64,000 nucleotides of DNA, taken from CALLPQ01 sp039819545 (lineage in GTDB: Bacteria > Pseudomonadota > Alphaproteobacteria > Caulobacterales > Parvularculaceae). The notes below the pieces were generated by a model that did not search any database, was not told the origin of the DNA, and was given only the letters and a program-made list of their open reading frames with translations. How positions within the stretch are numbered: position 1 is the stretch's first letter; the number at the start of each line of letters is the position of its first letter. The position numbers were made by a program, and so were the translations under genes. Shown piece after piece: positions 34,621-42,401 of the stretch. The stretch lies in contig JBCBRS010000010.1 in assembly GCA_039819545.1 (NCBI GenBank), positions 61,099-125,098 on the forward strand, in the 5' to 3' direction.

Positions 34621-35613
34621 TCAATAGCGCACAAGCGCGCTACCCCAGGCGAGGCCCCCGCCGAGGGCCGCGAAGACTAACAATTGGCCGCGGGTGATGC
34701 GCCCGCTTTCAATACCCTGCTCCAACGCCAGCGGGATTGAAGCTGACGATGTGTTCGCATGCTGATCAATAGTCACCACGATCTTTTCCGGCGACAGGGA
34801 GAGCCGTTTTGCACAAGCGTCGATAATGCGAATATTTGCCTGGTGGGGGACGAACCAATCGATATCATCGGCGCTAACATCACCGCGCTGGAGGGCTTGC
34901 GTCACAGCACCGGAAATCTGGTCAACGGCGTGGCGAAAAACTTCCCGCCCATTCATACGCACGTGCCCCACGGTACCTGTGCTCGACGGGCCGCCATCAG
35001 CATAAAGATGATCAGCCCATTCACCGTTTGCAGAGAGAAAACACGCTTTCACGCCCGGTCGGCGCGGATCATTCTGGTGCGCGCCCGCCGCCGGTGCACC
35101 GCTTAGCGCCACTGCGCCCGCACCATCGCCGAAGAGAACGGCGGTGGACCGATCTTCCCAATCGAGGAAACAGGAGAGTTTTTCCGCCCCGATGATCAGC
35201 GCATGCTGAACCTGACCGCTGGCGATAAAATTATGCGCAATGTTGAGGGCATAGAGAAAGCCGGAGCAGGCCGCCGAGACATCAAAAGCGATTCCCGGCG
35301 GGCAGCCCAGCTTTTGCTGGACAAAAACAGCCGTAGACGGAAAGGTTTTGTCGGGCGTGACCGTTGCAATGATAATCAGCCCGATCTGAGATGGCGTGAG
35401 ACCGGCGCGGTCCAGCGCCTTTTGCGCGGCGGCGGTCGCAAGATCGGACGTCACCTGATCATCACCGGCGAAGTGGCGCTGCGTGATCCCGCTGCGCGAG
35501 CGGATCCACGCATCAGAGGTATCGACGGTTTTTGCCAGTTTAGCGTTGGTCACCACGCGCTCGGGCAGAAAGCCACCAACACCGGCAATGATCGTATCGC
35601 CCATAGCCGCCAT
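34621..35613 (-). CDS. fabH: Beta-ketoacyl-ACP synthase III
   Basis: A 330-residue thiolase-fold enzyme with the KAS III triad: Cys in DVSAACSGFL (about C116), His in WFVPHQANIRII and Asn in DQHANTSSASIPLAL. It condenses acetyl-CoA with malonyl-ACP to start fatty-acid chains. The ATG at 35613 has GGAAAGG 3 nt upstream; ATGs at 35604 and 35625 are alternatives. The usual partner plsX is not adjacent. An inverted repeat TTTAGGGG / CCCCTAAA lies downstream at 34563-34587 without a T run. Confidence 0.94.
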   Translation of the reverse strand: MAAMGDTIIAGVGGFLPERVVTNAKLAKTVDTSDAWIRSRSGITQRHFAGDDQVTSDLATAAAQKALDRAGLTPSQIGLIIIATVTPDKTFPSTAVFVQQKLGCPPGIAFDVSAACSGFLYALNIAHNFIASGQVQHALIIGAEKLSCFLDWEDRSTAVLFGDGAGAVALSGAPAAGAHQNDPRRPGVKACFLSANGEWADHLYADGGPSSTGTVGHVRMNGREVFRHAVDQISGAVTQALQRGDVSADDIDWFVPHQANIRIIDACAKRLSLSPEKIVVTIDQHANTSSASIPLALEQGIESGRITRGQLLVFAALGGGLAWGSALVRY

Positions 35614-35791
35614 CAGCCTTTCCACCCTCGCGCCGCGTACTCACATCCCGGCTTGCGGCGATCCGGCTGTTCTAAAGGGGCCGCGGGCAAATTCAACCAA
35701 AAAGCGGGCCCATGACGGGAATAACCGCCACGATAGCCCCCCACAGTGGGGTCTTTCACCAAATCCCGGAAACGAAGGGTCAGGAGGCAGC

Positions 35792-36217
35792 CTATTCGGC
35801 GCTGGCTTCTTCGCCGCCCTCGGCTTGGGCAGGCTCCGCAGCCGGGGCATTGGCCGCCTCCTCAGCGGCGGCTTTGGCAGCCTCCTCTTTTTCTTTCTTC
35901 TCTTCCAGACGCTCCAGCGCTTTGGCGCCAGGTTTGGCTTTGTTGGGGTTGTTGCCGTGTTTCCATTCCACCAGACCAGCGGCGGCGAGGAAGCGGGCAA
36001 CACGGTCGGTGGGCTTTGCGCCAACGCTTAACCAGTGTTTGACACGGTCTTCTTTATACTGAACGCGGTTTGGATCGTCTTTCGCGAGCAACGGGTTATA
36101 GGTGCCCAGTTTTTCGATGAAGCGACCATCACGCGGCGCACGAACATCCGCTGCAACGATTGAGTAAAAGGGACGCTTTTTTGAGCCGCCCCGGGCCAGT
36201 CTGATCTTGATTGCCAT
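35792..36217 (-). CDS. rpsP: 30S ribosomal protein S16
   Basis: A 141-residue bS16. The core is standard: KIRLARGGSKKRPFYSIVAADVRAPRDGRFIEKLGTYNP, WLSVGAKPTDRVARFLAAAGL. From about residue 100 a Lys/Ala/Glu-rich tail is added, as in other alphaproteobacteria, but long. The usual following genes rimM, trmD and rplS are not on this side. It lies 27 nt after a small membrane-protein gene that follows ffh. Confidence 0.97.
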   Translation of the reverse strand: MAIKIRLARGGSKKRPFYSIVAADVRAPRDGRFIEKLGTYNPLLAKDDPNRVQYKEDRVKHWLSVGAKPTDRVARFLAAAGLVEWKHGNNPNKAKPGAKALERLEEKKEKEEAAKAAAEEAANAPAAEPAQAEGGEEASAE

Positions 36218-36243
36218 GATGATTTCTCTTTCTTTGTTTTAGT

Positions 36244-36519
36244 TCACGATTTTTGCGTACTGTTGCGTATGTCAGGCAGGCGATTTGCAACGACAAGGAG
36301 GCATTGAATGATTGCCGCCTCGCCGAGATAGAAAATTCCGAAAGCAAAATTTTCAAGGTATTTAGCGTAAAGGTATAACTGGCTTCCCCGATCATAATCG
36401 ACTTGCGCCCAACCATTTATTGTGACGGATAAATCAATACAGCAGCTAATCGTATGCATAAAAAAAGCAACGATTAGCGCAATTTGTATCCCCATCAATG
36501 GAAGTTTAAAAAACCTCAC
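36244..36519 (-). CDS. Small two-helix membrane protein, unrecognised
   Basis: A 91-residue protein starting with GTG; the GTGA overlaps the ffh stop, and GGGAGGAA lies upstream, so translation is coupled to ffh. It has two hydrophobic segments (about residues 9-30 and 55-78) joined by a polar loop (DLSVTINGWAQVDYDRGSQL) and a Cys-Cys pair at the end of the first helix. It sits between ffh and rpsP, where most alphaproteobacteria have no extra gene. I do not recognise the family. Coding is supported by the overlap and ribosome site rather than by homology. Confidence 0.55.
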   Translation of the reverse strand: MRFFKLPLMGIQIALIVAFFMHTISCCIDLSVTINGWAQVDYDRGSQLYLYAKYLENFAFGIFYLGEAAIIQCLLVVANRLPDIRNSTQKS

Positions 36520-38063
36520 TTCTTCCTCCCAAATCCGGGCAAACCGCCCATACCGGGCGGCATTGCACCTTTGCCGGAGAGCGCTTTTTCGATAGCGTCA
36601 AAGTCCACACCATCGCTGCCACCGGCTTGCTTAAGCATTTTTTCCGCCTCTGCCGGATCAGGCATTGCGCCCGGCGCGCCGGGCATCGCTGGCATACCCC
36701 CCATGCCCCCGGCGCCCATCATCTGTTTGGCAAGGCCTTTCATGCCGCCCTTGCCCATTTTCTTCATCATATCAGCCATCTGGCGATGGGACTTCAAAAG
36801 GCGGTTTATTTCCTGCACGGACGTTCCCGATCCTTTTGCCACACGCTTTTTGCGTGAGGCATTCATGAGCGCTGGCTTTTTCCGCTCGGCTTTCGTCATG
36901 GAGCTGATGATTGCTTCCTGACGGACGATCTCGCGGTCGTCGAGCCCGCCAGCCTGATCGACCATCTTCTTCATTTTGCCCATACCGGGCATCAGATTCA
37001 TGATGGCGCCAAGCCCGCCCATATTGCGCATCTGTTTGAACTGCGCGGCGAGGTCATCCATATCGAATTCGCCCTTGGCCATCTTTTTGGCCTGACGCTT
37101 GGCGGCTTCCATATCCATGTCTTCACTGGCTTTTTCCACCAGGGAGACGATATCGCCCATACCAAGGATGCGACCTGCCATACGCTCCGGATCGAAGACG
37201 TCGAGCGCATCAATTTTCTCGCCAATACCAATAAATTTGATCGGCGCGCCCGTAACCGCCCGCATGGAAAGCGCAGCACCGCCACGGGCATCGCCATCAA
37301 TCCGCGTCATGACGATACCACTGACAGGCACGCGGGCCTTGAATTTCTCCGCAGTCTGAACAGCGTCCTGGCCCGTCAGGCTGTCCACAACCAGCAAGGT
37401 TTCCGACGGGTTGGCAAGGCCGTGTACCTGGGCCACTTCCGCCATGAGCGCTTCGTCGATGGAAAGACGCCCGGCGGTATCGAGCAGGACAACATCGTGG
37501 CCACCAAGCTTGCCCGCCTCCATGGCCCGGCGCGCGATATCCACCGGTGCCTGCCCGGTAATAATCGGCAGCGTCGGTACATCAATCTGTTCACCGAGGA
37601 TTTTAAGCTGTTCCTGCGCCGCCGGTCGCCGGGTATCGAGCGATGCCATGAGGACGCGCTTCTTCTCACGCTTGGTCAGACGGAGCGCGATTTTCGCCGT
37701 CGACGTTGTCTTACCCGACCCTTGAAGCCCGACCATAAGAATGGTCGCAGGCGGCGTGACGGCGAGGTTCAGGATCGTGCCCGCCTCCGCATCACCGCCG
37801 CCGCCCAGCATGTCTATCAGGGCATCATGGACGATCTTGATCACTTGCTGGCCCGGTGTCACCGATCGCAACACATCCTGGCCGACGGCGCGCTCTTTTA
37901 CCGTGGCAATGAATTTTTTCGCCACCGCCAAGGCAACATCGGCCTCTAGCAACGCGACCCGCACCTCGCGCATGGCCTCGTTCACGTCTTTTTCCTCAAG
38001 GGCGCCTTTGCCCTTCAGTTTTTCAAAGACGGAACCAAGCCGATCGCTCAGGGATTCGAACAT
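36516..38063 (-). CDS. ffh: Signal recognition particle protein Ffh
   Basis: A 515-residue SRP54. The N and G domains contain GLQGSGKTTSTAKIA (G1), DTRRPAAQEQL (G2 region), DTAGRLSIDEALM (G3), TRIDGDARGGAAL (G4 region), and the M domain is Met/Gly-rich with MGKGGMKGLAKQMM, followed by a Met/Pro/Gly tail ending PGFGRKK. It binds signal peptides and the 4.5S RNA and targets ribosomes to FtsY. The first start ATG at 38063 is used. Confidence 0.97.
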   Translation of the reverse strand: MFESLSDRLGSVFEKLKGKGALEEKDVNEAMREVRVALLEADVALAVAKKFIATVKERAVGQDVLRSVTPGQQVIKIVHDALIDMLGGGGDAEAGTILNLAVTPPATILMVGLQGSGKTTSTAKIALRLTKREKKRVLMASLDTRRPAAQEQLKILGEQIDVPTLPIITGQAPVDIARRAMEAGKLGGHDVVLLDTAGRLSIDEALMAEVAQVHGLANPSETLLVVDSLTGQDAVQTAEKFKARVPVSGIVMTRIDGDARGGAALSMRAVTGAPIKFIGIGEKIDALDVFDPERMAGRILGMGDIVSLVEKASEDMDMEAAKRQAKKMAKGEFDMDDLAAQFKQMRNMGGLGAIMNLMPGMGKMKKMVDQAGGLDDREIVRQEAIISSMTKAERKKPALMNASRKKRVAKGSGTSVQEINRLLKSHRQMADMMKKMGKGGMKGLAKQMMGAGGMGGMPAMPGAPGAMPDPAEAEKMLKQAGGSDGVDFDAIEKALSGKGAMPPGMGGLPGFGRKK

Positions 38064-38069
38064 GCGCGC

Positions 38070-38195
38070 CTATCCTTTTGGCGGGTGTCCGCGACGGAAC
38101 CCGTGGGCCAAGATCAACAAGGCGGCAACAACCGCCCCAACCGAAAATGTCACCGTGAGGGCATTACCCCGACGGCGATACATCCCCGCTCTCAT
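38070..38195 (-). CDS. Short single-helix ORF immediately upstream of ffh
   Basis: An ORF of 41 codons (ATG 38195) or 37 codons (ATG 38183) encoding MRAGMYRRRGNALTVTFSVG and a further AVVAALLILAH helix, then a basic GFRRGHPPKG tail and a TAG stop 6 nt before the ffh ATG. It has a positive N-terminus, one hydrophobic helix of about 18 residues, and a basic C-terminus. GGAG lies next to the first ATG; GAGAGCGGGG precedes the second. The position suggests a leader peptide or small membrane protein co-translated with ffh. It could be chance. Confidence 0.4.
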   Translation of the reverse strand: MRAGMYRRRGNALTVTFSVGAVVAALLILAHGFRRGHPPKG

Positions 38196-38261
38196 CTCCA
38201 ATTTCCAGCAGGAGGAGCGTAGCGGCAGACGCGGAAAACAGCTGTTTCCGTGATGAGGGCG

Positions 38262-38290
38262 GCAATAAGCGAAAAGCGCGGGTGCGTCAA
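38262..38290 (-). promoter_or_regulatory. Candidate sigma-70 type promoter for the ffh operon
   Basis: On the minus strand TTGACG (38285-38290) and TATTGC (38262-38267) are 17 nt apart. A 12-bp palindrome AAACAGCTGTTT (38236-38247) lies just downstream of the expected start point and could be an operator. It sits between the DUF2167 terminator and the short ORF before ffh. Confidence 0.4.
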
Positions 38291-38338
38291 TGACCCCGAG
38301 GGCCCGAACCGATTACGGTCCTTGCAAAGGCCTGCACC

Positions 38339-38376
38339 AAAAAAGGGCCCTTTCCCCTCATTGGAGGAACGAGCCC
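38339..38376 (-). terminator. Probable terminator after the DUF2167 gene
   Basis: On the minus strand a nested stem (GGGC...GCCC enclosing TTCCTC-CAAT-GAGG..GGAA) is followed by six T. The stem has unpaired bases, so the call is moderate. Confidence 0.45.
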
Positions 38377-38406
38377 CTGATGCTGGGTCCTTGGCAGAAG
38401 TTGGCG

Positions 38407-39417
38407 TCAGCTCACATCTTTGTTTCCGCCGCCGATCATGCGGCGGACAGCACCCGCAAGCCCGGCCAGACCGGCAAGGATCAGAACCGCGAACTTTTTC
38501 CCAAAGGCGAGGATGATACCAAAGAGCCCAAGCTTCTTGGCGAGGGCAGCACCGCCCACAAGGCCGGCGATACCGTAGGCCGCTTTCTTATCGACGCCCG
38601 GCTGGTACTCGGCATAGGTCGAGCCCGCATCGAAGTTCGCCATCTGCAGAACAGCCGGGGCCGTTTCCCGAATCTCCGTAAGCTGATCGATATTGGCAAC
38701 AAAACCCAATTCGAGGACACCGCGTCGGCCCAACACCCGGATATCGTAGTTCAACGTATTGAGGTCAGACCCGCTGAAGGCAAGCTCCTTGGCCCAATAC
38801 ATCTTATTGGTCTGCGCGTCATAAGATGGGGGCTCTGCCCAACCCACCAACTCAATGGACTCATAGCCATTTTCCGTACGCCATCCATTGGCCTCTTTTG
38901 TGGACCGTTTCAGATCTTTCAGCAAATTATCGTAGTTGATATTACTGGCTTCTTCGTCAGAGACATGGCCGTCAGCGGTATAGCTTAACGTGGCGCCCCA
39001 GACGGTATCGTCGAAAGGGGTTTGCCCGGCGGGGAAAATCATACCGAGGGTCTCTTCGGACGGCGGATTACCCCATGCGTCCTCAAGCACACGGCGCGCA
39101 TCAGCAGCGTCAAAAAAGTAGTGCGTTTCCGGCACCATAAGCGTTGCGTTGGCGGCTTTGATCGAAATTTCGCCAGTCCGCGGCGTAAGTTCCGCCAGGA
39201 AATCGTTGATCCGGGTTAGCGTTTCCGGCTCAATTTCCTCACCCGCTGCGGGTGTATAAACAAGCGCGCCCTCACTTTGCGCAGCCTGAGTGGTAGCCGC
39301 GGGCGATGGTGAGATTGTCTGTGCGCCCACGTCCGCCTGCTCTTGAGCCGATGCACTGATCACGACACCGGCCGCAACCAACGCCGCTAGCGTGCGCTTA
39401 CCCATTCGGTTTTTCAT
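38407..39417 (-). CDS. DUF2167 family membrane protein
   Basis: A 336-residue exported protein: signal peptide ending SASAQ, then the DUF2167 core with ISIKAANATLMVPETHYFFDAADARRVLEDAWGNPP in parts, GMIFP, the W-G-ATLSYTADGHVSDEEA stretch and WAEPPSYDAQTNKMYWAKEL. C-terminal hydrophobic segments (about 280-325) anchor it. The function of the family is unknown. It stands alone with its own terminator. GGGGAC precedes the first ATG. Confidence 0.88.
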   Translation of the reverse strand: MKNRMGKRTLAALVAAGVVISASAQEQADVGAQTISPSPAATTQAAQSEGALVYTPAAGEEIEPETLTRINDFLAELTPRTGEISIKAANATLMVPETHYFFDAADARRVLEDAWGNPPSEETLGMIFPAGQTPFDDTVWGATLSYTADGHVSDEEASNINYDNLLKDLKRSTKEANGWRTENGYESIELVGWAEPPSYDAQTNKMYWAKELAFSGSDLNTLNYDIRVLGRRGVLELGFVANIDQLTEIRETAPAVLQMANFDAGSTYAEYQPGVDKKAAYGIAGLVGGAALAKKLGLFGIILAFGKKFAVLILAGLAGLAGAVRRMIGGGNKDVS

Positions 39418-39785
39418 TGAAGTCCCCTTTTTTCGCGCCGTAATGGTATGCGCCTTATGTCAACGGTCAATGAACAAACTGGGTTTGGGAACCAGGAGGA
39501 GAGGAAAAGGCGGAGACGGTGCGGTGTCTGGGGGGAGGAGAGAATGCCGCACCGCCTCCTCAAGACAATCAGCGGGAGAGCCGATGTCTTTTTCGTGTAC
39601 CAATAATCTAGGATTGTCGACCGCATCCGCCAAGGGCTTGATCATCAATCCGAGATCACTCGCGTTCACGAAAAGATGAAGCATTTCTGTCGTGATTACA
39701 AAGATTTCCTGATCACGATTTAGGTGTGCGCGGACAATGTGGTTGAAATAGGGTCAAGTGCACTCTGATGAAGTGCACTGGAGCG
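39418..39785. other. Intergenic region, no convincing gene
   Basis: Between the DUF2167 gene and the small membrane-protein gene. A 74-codon minus-strand frame (39460-39684) has no ribosome site and no recognisable domain; I do not call it. Two copies of the 8-bp palindrome AGTGCACT (39757-39764 and 39772-39779) are 7 nt apart and can form a hairpin after the next minus-strand gene, but no T run follows. Confidence 0.5.
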
Positions 39786-40103
39786 TTAATCTTGCCGCAA
39801 TTGGCGAATAAGGCGCGGTAACCGCAGGGCAAACCACAACAAAGTGACGACATTGCCTGCCAGAAAAATCGGTAGACCCCAGGCAAGACCAACCCACAAT
39901 TTTTTCTCGGCAAGAATAATCAAGGTCGCTGCCAGAAAGAAACCGAGATAAAGATCGACGATCGCGGTTGTTGTCCATGGCGCATTGAACATGGCCATGA
40001 AAGCTTCGGAGAGGGATTGCGGGTCCGTCAATTGCGCCCAGGCGAGCACAGCAACAAAACTAACGGCAAGCGCCACGAGCAATAAGCGAAAAGCGGTCAT
40101 CAT
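39786..40103 (-). CDS. Small membrane protein, possibly DUF1475-like
   Basis: A 105-residue protein with three hydrophobic helices (about residues 4-24, 45-64 and 70-92) and a basic RLPRLIRQLRQD end. The pattern of an N-terminal helix, a PWTTTAIVDLYLGFFL segment and a closing helix recalls DUF1475 proteins, but the assignment is from memory of pattern only. It is 40 nt downstream of the SDF symporter gene on the same strand and may be co-transcribed. Function unknown. Confidence 0.6.
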   Translation of the reverse strand: MMTAFRLLLVALAVSFVAVLAWAQLTDPQSLSEAFMAMFNAPWTTTAIVDLYLGFFLAATLIILAEKKLWVGLAWGLPIFLAGNVVTLLWFALRLPRLIRQLRQD

Positions 40104-40143
40104 TTTCTCAGGTCAGGCGTCCTTACGCGGCCAGTACAAAGAA

Positions 40144-41421
40144 TTACGCGCGTTCTGAGATTTTGGACCGGTAGACCTTTTCATCAATCTCGCCCTCCCA
40201 TTTAGCAACCGCCGTTGCCACCGCCGCATCGCCGGTGACATTCACCACCGTGCGCATCATGTCGAGGAGACGATCAAACGGGAAAATAAAGCCCACCACC
40301 AGCGCCGTATGCTCTGGCGTCACATCGAAGACGGTCAGCACAATGGAGAGTAAAAATAGGGACGCAGACGGAATACCTGCGGTTCCGATGGATACAAGGG
40401 CGCAAGTCAACGCGATCATCCCATAATGATAGGGCTCCAGCGTGTAGCCAAACGCTTGCGCCGTAAACAAGGCAACAATGCCAAGATACAGCGATGTACC
40501 ATCCATATTGATCGTTGCGCCCAACGGCAGGACAGACCCGGCCACCGGTTTATCAACACCAAGATTTTCCGATACGGCGCGGATGGTTACCGGCAGGGTC
40601 GCAGAGGACGAGGAGGTTGAATAGGCAACCATCATCGCCTCCAATATGCCCCGGAAAAAATTCACCAACGGCAACCCCAGAACAATCCGCACAAGCCCAC
40701 CATAAACAAGCAGCATATGGATTGCGGCCCCCAGGTAAACGGCAATCGTCAGGGTCAGGATCGCCGTGAAGGTCTCGACCCCTTTGGTACCAGCCACATA
40801 GGCAATCAGCGCAAAGACACCAAAAGGGGCCAACTCCATAATAATATAGGTAACCTTCAGGATCGCTTCAGAGGCCGCCTCAAAAAACCGGCCTGCGGGC
40901 TCGCCCTTCTCCCGGGCGGTAAGAATACCAACACCCAGAAGAAGCGAGAAAAATATCACCGCCAGCACGTCACCTTGAACCAGCGCCATAAACGGATTTT
41001 CCGGAATGATCCCCATCAGGCGTTCGCCCACTGAAGGGGCATCAATATCCACGCTGCGCGGTGTTGCATCGCCCAGATCGACACCCGCGCCGGGACGGAA
41101 AAGCAGCCCCATGCTGAGCCCGATGATATTCGCGAAAAACGTTGTGACTAGATAGAGGGCAAAGGCCTTAATGCCGATTGTCCCAAGCTTTTTGGGGTCG
41201 CCCATGGCATAGATGCCGGCCGTCAGGGTAAAGAAAATCAGGGGCACGACAATCATCCGGATTAGCCGGATAAAGACATCGCCAATGACCTTGACCTTGA
41301 GAAGCAACGCCTCGCCGGCCAACGGTCCCATGATCTGGGTGACCGCGAGGCCAAAGCCCACGCCGAAGATGAGCCCGAGAAAAACCCGTTTCCAAAGACT
41401 GATTTGAAACCACCAAGCCAT
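40144..41421 (-). CDS. Dicarboxylate/amino acid:cation symporter (SDF family)
   Basis: A 425-residue DAACS transporter. It shows the HP1 serine-rich loop AYSTSSSSATLPVT, the NMDGTSLY motif of TM7 and the GTAGIPSASLFLLSIVL HP2 region. Eight helices plus two hairpins fit the family. These proteins take up glutamate, aspartate, succinate or similar with Na+ or H+; the motifs do not separate GltP from DctA here. The ATG at 41421 gives a normal N-terminus. Confidence 0.92.
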   Translation of the reverse strand: MAWWFQISLWKRVFLGLIFGVGFGLAVTQIMGPLAGEALLLKVKVIGDVFIRLIRMIVVPLIFFTLTAGIYAMGDPKKLGTIGIKAFALYLVTTFFANIIGLSMGLLFRPGAGVDLGDATPRSVDIDAPSVGERLMGIIPENPFMALVQGDVLAVIFFSLLLGVGILTAREKGEPAGRFFEAASEAILKVTYIIMELAPFGVFALIAYVAGTKGVETFTAILTLTIAVYLGAAIHMLLVYGGLVRIVLGLPLVNFFRGILEAMMVAYSTSSSSATLPVTIRAVSENLGVDKPVAGSVLPLGATINMDGTSLYLGIVALFTAQAFGYTLEPYHYGMIALTCALVSIGTAGIPSASLFLLSIVLTVFDVTPEHTALVVGFIFPFDRLLDMMRTVVNVTGDAAVATAVAKWEGEIDEKVYRSKISERA

Positions 41422-41477
41422 GATATGCCCGCTGCCCCTGTTGATGCTGAGGGAACAGTATAGGCAGGACCGCCAAA

Positions 41478-41521
41478 AAGAAAATGCCCGCTGTCACGCG
41501 GACACGCGGGCATCAAAAAAA
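41478..41521 (-). terminator. Rho-independent terminator after the YceI gene
   Basis: ATGCCCGC (41484-41491) pairs with GCGGGCAT (41506-41513). On the minus strand the stem is followed by TTTTCTTTTT. It ends 22 nt after the yceI stop. Confidence 0.8.
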
Positions 41522-41542
41522 ACAAGTGTCGGTCCCGGAAGG

Positions 41543-42223
41543 TCAGCCGTCCGTTTTGACAAACTCGGCGCTGATGGTCACGTCAACCTCGTCAGAAACA
41601 TTGGGGGCATAAAGCCCAAGGTCAAAGTCACTCCGCATAACGGTGGTTTTGCCAGAGATGCCGATAATCTGTTTCTGATTGATCGGGTTGGTGCCTGCCT
41701 TGTGAAGCACAACATCAAGAACAACCGGCTTCGTGATGCCTTTGATCGTCAGGTCACCGGCAACCTTACCGTGACCGTCAGATTCCGGCATCATCGCAGT
41801 GGCGACGAACGTAATTTCTTTGTGTTCGGCCACATTGAAAAATTTATCGCCTTTGAGATGGCCGTCGAAAACCTCCACCCGGCTATCGATACTGGCAGGG
41901 TCAATATTGACCGTTAGCGCTGTATCAGAAAGATCGTTGGGGTCAATCGTCAGGGTACCATCAAATTTGGTAAAGCCGAGCACGGGGTAAGAAAAGCCCA
42001 GATGATTATAGCTCATTGAGATATAGGCATGGGTTGGCTCGATTGCGTAGGTGCCAGCCTGTGCCTCGGCTATATTGCCAAAATTGGCAAATTGCCCGGT
42101 GGGGGCCGCCGCATCATGACTATGCGGTTTCTCGCCAGCTTTGTGGTCAAATGCGGCAGCCGTTGCCGCAACAGTTGCCATTGCCGATAAACCGATCAGC
42201 GCCGTTCTGGTAATCTTCAGCAT
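41543..42223 (-). CDS. Exported YceI-family lipocalin-like protein
   Basis: A 226-residue protein with a signal peptide ending ATAAA and the YceI fold: YAIEPTHAYISMSYNHLGFS, FTKFDGTLTIDP, DGHLKGDKFFNVAEHKEITF, VAGDLTIKGITKPVVLDV. It binds isoprenoid-like ligands in the periplasm; the ligand is not known here. An extra His-containing stretch (HKAGEKPHSHD) follows the signal peptide. It has its own terminator. Confidence 0.9.
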   Translation of the reverse strand: MLKITRTALIGLSAMATVAATAAAFDHKAGEKPHSHDAAAPTGQFANFGNIAEAQAGTYAIEPTHAYISMSYNHLGFSYPVLGFTKFDGTLTIDPNDLSDTALTVNIDPASIDSRVEVFDGHLKGDKFFNVAEHKEITFVATAMMPESDGHGKVAGDLTIKGITKPVVLDVVLHKAGTNPINQKQIIGISGKTTVMRSDFDLGLYAPNVSDEVDVTISAEFVKTDG

Positions 42224-42401
42224 CGTGTTTAATCCTTATCTCTCTCGTCAATGGGAAAGGTCTGCCCCAATTGCGTCCGATTGCCCCCTTTAACGCAGGG
42301 GTGTTGACACCGAGCCTGGTATAAAGCGTCCGCATGCGCGTGAGCTATGGCCCATCAATGAAATCTTGTTCACGAAGTAGCGAGGCCGTGTTTCGCGACC
42401 C

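Noticed and set aside
39460..39684. 74-codon minus-strand ORF after the DUF2167 gene region
   Set aside because: No ribosome site, no recognisable domain and Pro/Leu-rich end; kept only as a note on the intergenic region.
42297..42323. TTGACA...TATAAA on the plus strand between yceI and the oligopeptidase gene
   Set aside because: Spacing is only 10 nt and no plus-strand gene follows.
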